From Dehalococcoidia bacterium (GTDB lineage: Bacteria > Chloroflexota > Dehalococcoidia > Dehalococcoidales > RBG-16-60-22), in NCBI GenBank assembly GCA_030615655.1, contig JAUWYU010000013.1, positions 1-17,934 on the forward strand: a DNA stretch of 17,934 nucleotides, given 5' to 3'. Of the stretch, positions 14,791 through 17,934 are shown piece after piece (within the stretch, counting starts at the first letter, position 1; every line of letters starts with the position of its first letter). Below the pieces are notes generated by a model. That model ran no database searches, had not been told where the DNA came from, and worked only from the letters and a program-made list of their open reading frames with translations. The position numbers and the translations under genes were made by a program.

Positions 14791-15933
14791 TCAGGCTACC
14801 TCAAACCCCAGCTTTCGGGCTACAGTTTTTCTATGAAACCTGGCATCACCGAAGGTAAGCTCAGCGGCCTTGGCCCGCCGGTAATACAGCGGCATATCAT
14901 GGTCTTCCATAATAGAGACACCCCCGTGTGATTGCGTGCCTAAGGCAACAACGCGCTGGTAGGCATCGCTCACCCAGGCTTTGGTTATAGCGGCTTCACT
15001 GGAGTAGGGGCGCCCTGTACTTACCCTCCAGGCTGCCTCATAAGCAGTTGCCCTGGAGCCTTCAACATCTACCAGCATATAGACACAGTGGTGCTGTATT
15101 GCCTGGAAAACACCAACGGGGACATCAAACTGTATTCTTTCTTTGACATAGGCTACCGTCATATCCAGTACCACCTCCATGCCCCCCAACATCTCACAGC
15201 ACTTGGCGATGGCGGCACGTTCAATTATCTTCTGCACTTCACCCCAAACCTGGTTCAGCTTACCGAGGATATTCTCCCTGGGTACTTTTACATCCTTGAA
15301 AACTACCTCGCACTGCTTATCTCTGGCGATAGTCTTTAATACGGTTTTGCTTATGCCCGGGCTCTTGGCATCAACTATAAAAATGGTAATCCCATCTTCA
15401 GACTTGGCCTTATCATCAGTTCTGGCAACGCATAAAAAGTAATCGGCAACGTGGGCATCAGGGATAAAGAGCTTGGTGCCGTTAATGACATAATTACCAT
15501 TATCCGCAGTAGCCTTAGCTTTGACTGAGGAGGCAGTATATTTGCCGCTGGCTTCGGTTAAGGCCATGGTAAAGATTGCTTTGCCACTGATTATCTCGGG
15601 CAGGTACTTCTCTTTTTGCTCCTCACTTCCGATATCCAGGATGGGCAAGCCCCCGAGAAGCACTGTGGAGAAAAAGGGGCCCGGGAAAAGGACTCGTCCC
15701 ATCTCCTCCAGGAGTATTGACAGGTCAAGGAAGCTCATACCACCGCCACCATACTTCTCTGGAAATACCAGTCCTGTCCAGCCCAGGGCGGCTATCTCCT
15801 GCCATAATTGTGGTGAGTAGCCCTTCTCGTCATTTTCCATTTCCCTGACCAGAGATTTGGGGCATTTCTCGGTTAGAAAGTCACGAGCCGATTTTCTTAA
15901 TATTTCCTGCTCTTCAGAGAGTCTAGGATCCAT
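14791..15933 (-). CDS. Acyl-CoA dehydrogenase, small (FadE/PimD-like) subunit
   Basis: This 380-residue protein has the three-part acyl-CoA dehydrogenase fold: an N-terminal helical domain (about 1-120), a middle beta domain (MALTEASGKYTASSVKAKA region to about 225), and a C-terminal helical domain ending in HDMPLYYRRAKAAELTFGD. The DHD...YRRAKAAE signature is typical of the FadE-like subunits found in pimeloyl-CoA and steroid side-chain dehydrogenases. Glu238 in IIERAAIA falls where isovaleryl-CoA dehydrogenase-type enzymes carry their catalytic base, while the MCAD-type position reads LTFGD. FAD is the expected cofactor and ETF the expected electron acceptor. It starts at ATG 15933 after AAGGAG and begins 21 bp after the stop of a second acyl-CoA dehydrogenase gene. 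Such adjacent pairs often form alpha2-beta2 enzymes, with one subunit giving the catalytic base. The acyl substrate is unknown. Confidence 0.92.
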   Translation of the reverse strand: MDPRLSEEQEILRKSARDFLTEKCPKSLVREMENDEKGYSPQLWQEIAALGWTGLVFPEKYGGGGMSFLDLSILLEEMGRVLFPGPFFSTVLLGGLPILDIGSEEQKEKYLPEIISGKAIFTMALTEASGKYTASSVKAKATADNGNYVINGTKLFIPDAHVADYFLCVARTDDKAKSEDGITIFIVDAKSPGISKTVLKTIARDKQCEVVFKDVKVPRENILGKLNQVWGEVQKIIERAAIAKCCEMLGGMEVVLDMTVAYVKERIQFDVPVGVFQAIQHHCVYMLVDVEGSRATAYEAAWRVSTGRPYSSEAAITKAWVSDAYQRVVALGTQSHGGVSIMEDHDMPLYYRRAKAAELTFGDARFHRKTVARKLGFEVA

Positions 15934-15954
15934 TGTCAGACTCCTTTTCGTATA

Positions 15955-17118
15955 TTACCTTCTGGGCAGTCCCAAGCCCCTGGTCGCAATGACCAGTTTC
16001 TGAATTTCCTGGCTGCCGTGGACAATCGTCCAACGTGGGGCATCCATATACTCGCGCAATATTTCACCATTCAGGGGAACCCATTTGGAATCCTTGGCAA
16101 GTTGACCGTAGGGCCCCAGTATTTGCATGGCTGTGTTGTATAGGAGCCGCCTTGTATCACCCCCGAGTAAGCGTGATACAGCGCCTCCACCTCCATAGGG
16201 AGGGGAAACGTTGAGGTCAGCGAAGGCAGTTGCTCTAAGACCCATTAATTCCCCTACGTGGGTCCTGATATACAAGCCCGCCATTGTCTCCGGAATCCAC
16301 TGGTTTTCATCGGCATCTTGTTTTTCCTCAAGGGCGTACTTCACCAGAGTATCAATAACCCTCTTGGTTCCAGTAGCCAGTCCCCCTCCCCCACCGCCGC
16401 CGTAAAGGGCATTCATAATAACGGTCCAGCCCCCGTTTTTCTCACCGACCATATTTTCCTTGGGAACTCGTACGTCTTCATAAAAGACCTCATTTGTTCT
16501 CAGGCCGGCTGAGGTAATCAACGGGCGTATCGTAATTCCGGGGCTCTTTAAATCAACCATGAAAAGGGATAATCCTCTGTGCTTCTTTTCGGCGGAAGGG
16601 TCGGTCCTGGTCAGCAGCCAGTGATAGTCGGAGAAGTGGGCTTCGGTGTTGTATATCTTTTGTCCGTTCAGGATAAACTCATCCCGGTCTTCAACGGCTC
16701 GGAGCTGGACCGAGGCTACATCGGAGCCGGCATCAGGCTCACTATAACCAAGGGCAAACTCAATGTCTCCCCGGGCAATACCCGGCAGGAATCTTTTCTT
16801 CTGTTCCTCGTTTCCGCAGATGAGAAGGGCATTGCCAACTTCAACGCCATCTAGCGGGAAGGGGGCGTGATGAGAGTTTATTTCATCTACCTTGATAGCC
16901 TCGGCCATAGCGCCCATGCCGCGTCCACCATATTCTACCGGCCATCTGGGAGTCAGTAACCTATTCGCACCCATTTTACGGAGCAGTTCTTTAGAATAGG
17001 GTCCTTCTCCCTCCATGGACAACGTCTCAGCAACAACATTCTCATTACATTCCTTGTCCAGAAATTCGCGGATTTCCTTCTGAAATGCCTTTTCCTCCGG
17101 GGTAAGCTCAAAATCCAT
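15955..17118 (-). CDS. Acyl-CoA dehydrogenase, large partner subunit with glycine tracts and no canonical catalytic Glu
   Basis: This 387-residue protein has all three acyl-CoA dehydrogenase parts. The FAD/substrate motif GYSEPDAGSDVAS (about 124-136) is intact, as is the closing GSQEIQ...RGLGLPRR. Two features are unusual. Residues 240-246 are seven consecutive glycines after NALY, where isovaleryl-CoA dehydrogenase-type enzymes have the catalytic Glu-Arg. A second run of four glycines lies at 309-312 (PPYGGGGAV). At the MCAD-type catalytic position (IYEGT) the sequence is IVHGS, with His367. Both usual catalytic bases are therefore missing, which fits a structural or FAD-binding partner in a heterotetramer with the product of 14791-15933. 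It starts at ATG 17118 after AGGAGG. It lies 45 bp downstream of the thiolase and 21 bp upstream of its likely partner. The lack of a base is read from family knowledge, not from a computed alignment. Confidence 0.9.
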   Translation of the reverse strand: MDFELTPEEKAFQKEIREFLDKECNENVVAETLSMEGEGPYSKELLRKMGANRLLTPRWPVEYGGRGMGAMAEAIKVDEINSHHAPFPLDGVEVGNALLICGNEEQKKRFLPGIARGDIEFALGYSEPDAGSDVASVQLRAVEDRDEFILNGQKIYNTEAHFSDYHWLLTRTDPSAEKKHRGLSLFMVDLKSPGITIRPLITSAGLRTNEVFYEDVRVPKENMVGEKNGGWTVIMNALYGGGGGGGLATGTKRVIDTLVKYALEEKQDADENQWIPETMAGLYIRTHVGELMGLRATAFADLNVSPPYGGGGAVSRLLGGDTRRLLYNTAMQILGPYGQLAKDSKWVPLNGEILREYMDAPRWTIVHGSQEIQKLVIATRGLGLPRR

Positions 17119-17163
17119 TCTTCATCCTCCTGAGGTCATAAGTGTAACGGACCGGTCTTCGGT

Positions 17164-17934
17164 CTATCGCTTGTAGACTATAGCGGAGGAATTCCCCAGT
17201 TTGCCTGAATTTACGGAGAAGCCGACCTTGGCGCCCTCAACCTGCCTTTCCCCTGCATCGCCCCTCAATTGCGTCACCACCTCATAGGTCTGCGAGAGGG
17301 CCTGAGCCGGAATACACTCTCCCAGGGAGGTACAGCCGCCGTCGGTACAGACCGGAATCCTGCCGCCCATTGACGTGGCGCCTTCCCTGAGCAGTTTTTC
17401 AGCCTCGCCTTCCTTGCAGAGCCCGATATCTTCATACCACTGTATTTCCATAGCGCCGGTAAGGTCATAGACGCTTGCCACGTCCAGGTCCTCGGGCCCT
17501 ATGCCGGCCTCCTCGTAAGCCTTGAAGGTTGATTTTATACCGGCATCATTCTCGTTCGGGGGCGGGACTTCACTGAAGTCGCTGCCGAAGCCACCCATGC
17601 CGGGTGTGGGATACTGAGGGCATGAAGCCCCGATACCGGCTATAGTAATCGGCTTGGTGGTATATTTTTTAGCCACGTCCGTGCTGCATACCACGGCCGC
17701 GGCAGCACCATCACTGGTAGCGCAAACTTGATAAAGATGTAAAGGATAAGCTACCATAGGGGAGTTCAACACTTCTTCTACGGTGTACACTTTATGGTAC
17801 CGTGCATTGGGGTTGAGCGAGCCGAATTGGCTTGCCTTGACTTTTTGCAGGGCAAGGTCCTCCTCGGTCAGTCCGTATTGCTGCATCCGTCTCTGTGCCG
17901 CCATGGCAAATCCGGTGAAATTGGCCGACCCGAG
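17164..17934 (-). CDS. Thiolase superfamily protein, SCPx/lipid-transfer type (5' end off window)
   Basis: The frame is open from the right window edge to TAG at 17164, giving 256 C-terminal residues; the true start and the N-terminal nucleophile Cys lie outside. It starts internally at LGSANFTGFAMAAQ. Family landmarks are YPLHLYQVCATSDGAAAAVVCS, typical of SCPx/Ltp thiolases (near the middle), DLDVASVYDLTG, and the C-terminal ELV-QLRGDAGERQVEGAKVGFSVNSG-type region. In classical thiolases the catalytic His sits in GHPxGA and a second Cys in CxGGG. Here the corresponding stretches read TSLGECIPAQAL and FSVNSGKLG, so both are changed. This resembles thiolase-like proteins that act as aldolases or lyases, often with a DUF35 partner, more than a biosynthetic acetyl-CoA acetyltransferase. 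No DUF35 gene is seen inside the window. It is the first gene of the operon seen here and lies 45 bp from the acyl-CoA dehydrogenase pair. Confidence 0.88.
   Translation of the reverse strand, partial: LGSANFTGFAMAAQRRMQQYGLTEEDLALQKVKASQFGSLNPNARYHKVYTVEEVLNSPMVAYPLHLYQVCATSDGAAAAVVCSTDVAKKYTTKPITIAGIGASCPQYPTPGMGGFGSDFSEVPPPNENDAGIKSTFKAYEEAGIGPEDLDVASVYDLTGAMEIQWYEDIGLCKEGEAEKLLREGATSMGGRIPVCTDGGCTSLGECIPAQALSQTYEVVTQLRGDAGERQVEGAKVGFSVNSGKLGNSSAIVYKR

Overview
The window holds twelve genes, all on the minus strand and packed head to tail. Most gaps are 20-60 bp and none exceeds 132 bp. Ten genes are complete. The molybdopterin enzyme at the left edge lacks only its C-terminal end, and the thiolase at the right edge lacks its N-terminal part. 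I see no tRNA, rRNA, mobile element, CRISPR array, transporter or regulator. The gene content points to an anaerobic, strictly catabolic bacterium: an oxygen-sensitive 4-hydroxybutyryl-CoA dehydratase, a transhydroxylase-type molybdenum enzyme, CCG-domain Fe-S proteins, a CoA-transferase and acyl-CoA dehydrogenases. Shine-Dalgarno sites are strong (AGGAGG type), GC is moderate, and ATA (Ile) and AGG (Arg) codons are common. An uncultured Chloroflexota of the Dehalococcoidia type, or another sediment anaerobe such as a Desulfobacterota or Firmicutes member, would fit. The taxonomic guess is weak.

Layout in transcription order, right to left: thiolase (17934-17164, partial); two adjacent acyl-CoA dehydrogenases (17118-15955 and 15933-14791); an M24 'pita-bread' protein with one altered metal ligand (14690-13470); a FAD_binding_2 flavoprotein of the fumarate reductase/ketosteroid dehydrogenase superfamily (13421-12021); a class I CoA-transferase of the 4-hydroxybutyrate CoA-transferase family (11960-10599); a VAO/PCMH-like flavoprotein (10466-9006); an Fe-S protein with two CCG domains (8975-7713); a second VAO/PCMH-like flavoprotein (7691-6213); 4-hydroxybutyryl-CoA dehydratase AbfD (6185-4719); an iron-dependent alcohol dehydrogenase (4694-3504); an alpha/beta hydrolase (3461-2601); and the large subunit of a pyrogallol-phloroglucinol transhydroxylase-like molybdoenzyme (2553-1).

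How the genes may work together (inference): the Fe-alcohol dehydrogenase, CoA-transferase and AbfD are the three enzyme types that carry succinate semialdehyde through 4-hydroxybutyrate and 4-hydroxybutyryl-CoA to crotonyl-CoA. The acyl-CoA dehydrogenase pair and thiolase supply beta-oxidation-type steps. The flavoprotein / Fe-S / flavoprotein block looks like one membrane-free oxidoreductase complex, in which an Hdr/GlcF-type Fe-S subunit replaces the cytochrome of p-cresol methylhydroxylase. With the transhydroxylase-like enzyme it suggests a phenolic or related oxygenated substrate. I do not recognise this exact combination as a described pathway. Several of the enzymes also carry substitutions at canonical catalytic or cofactor positions: the CCG protein, the M24 protein, one acyl-CoA dehydrogenase, the thiolase and the FAD_binding_2 protein. 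They may therefore act on unusual substrates or as paired subunits.
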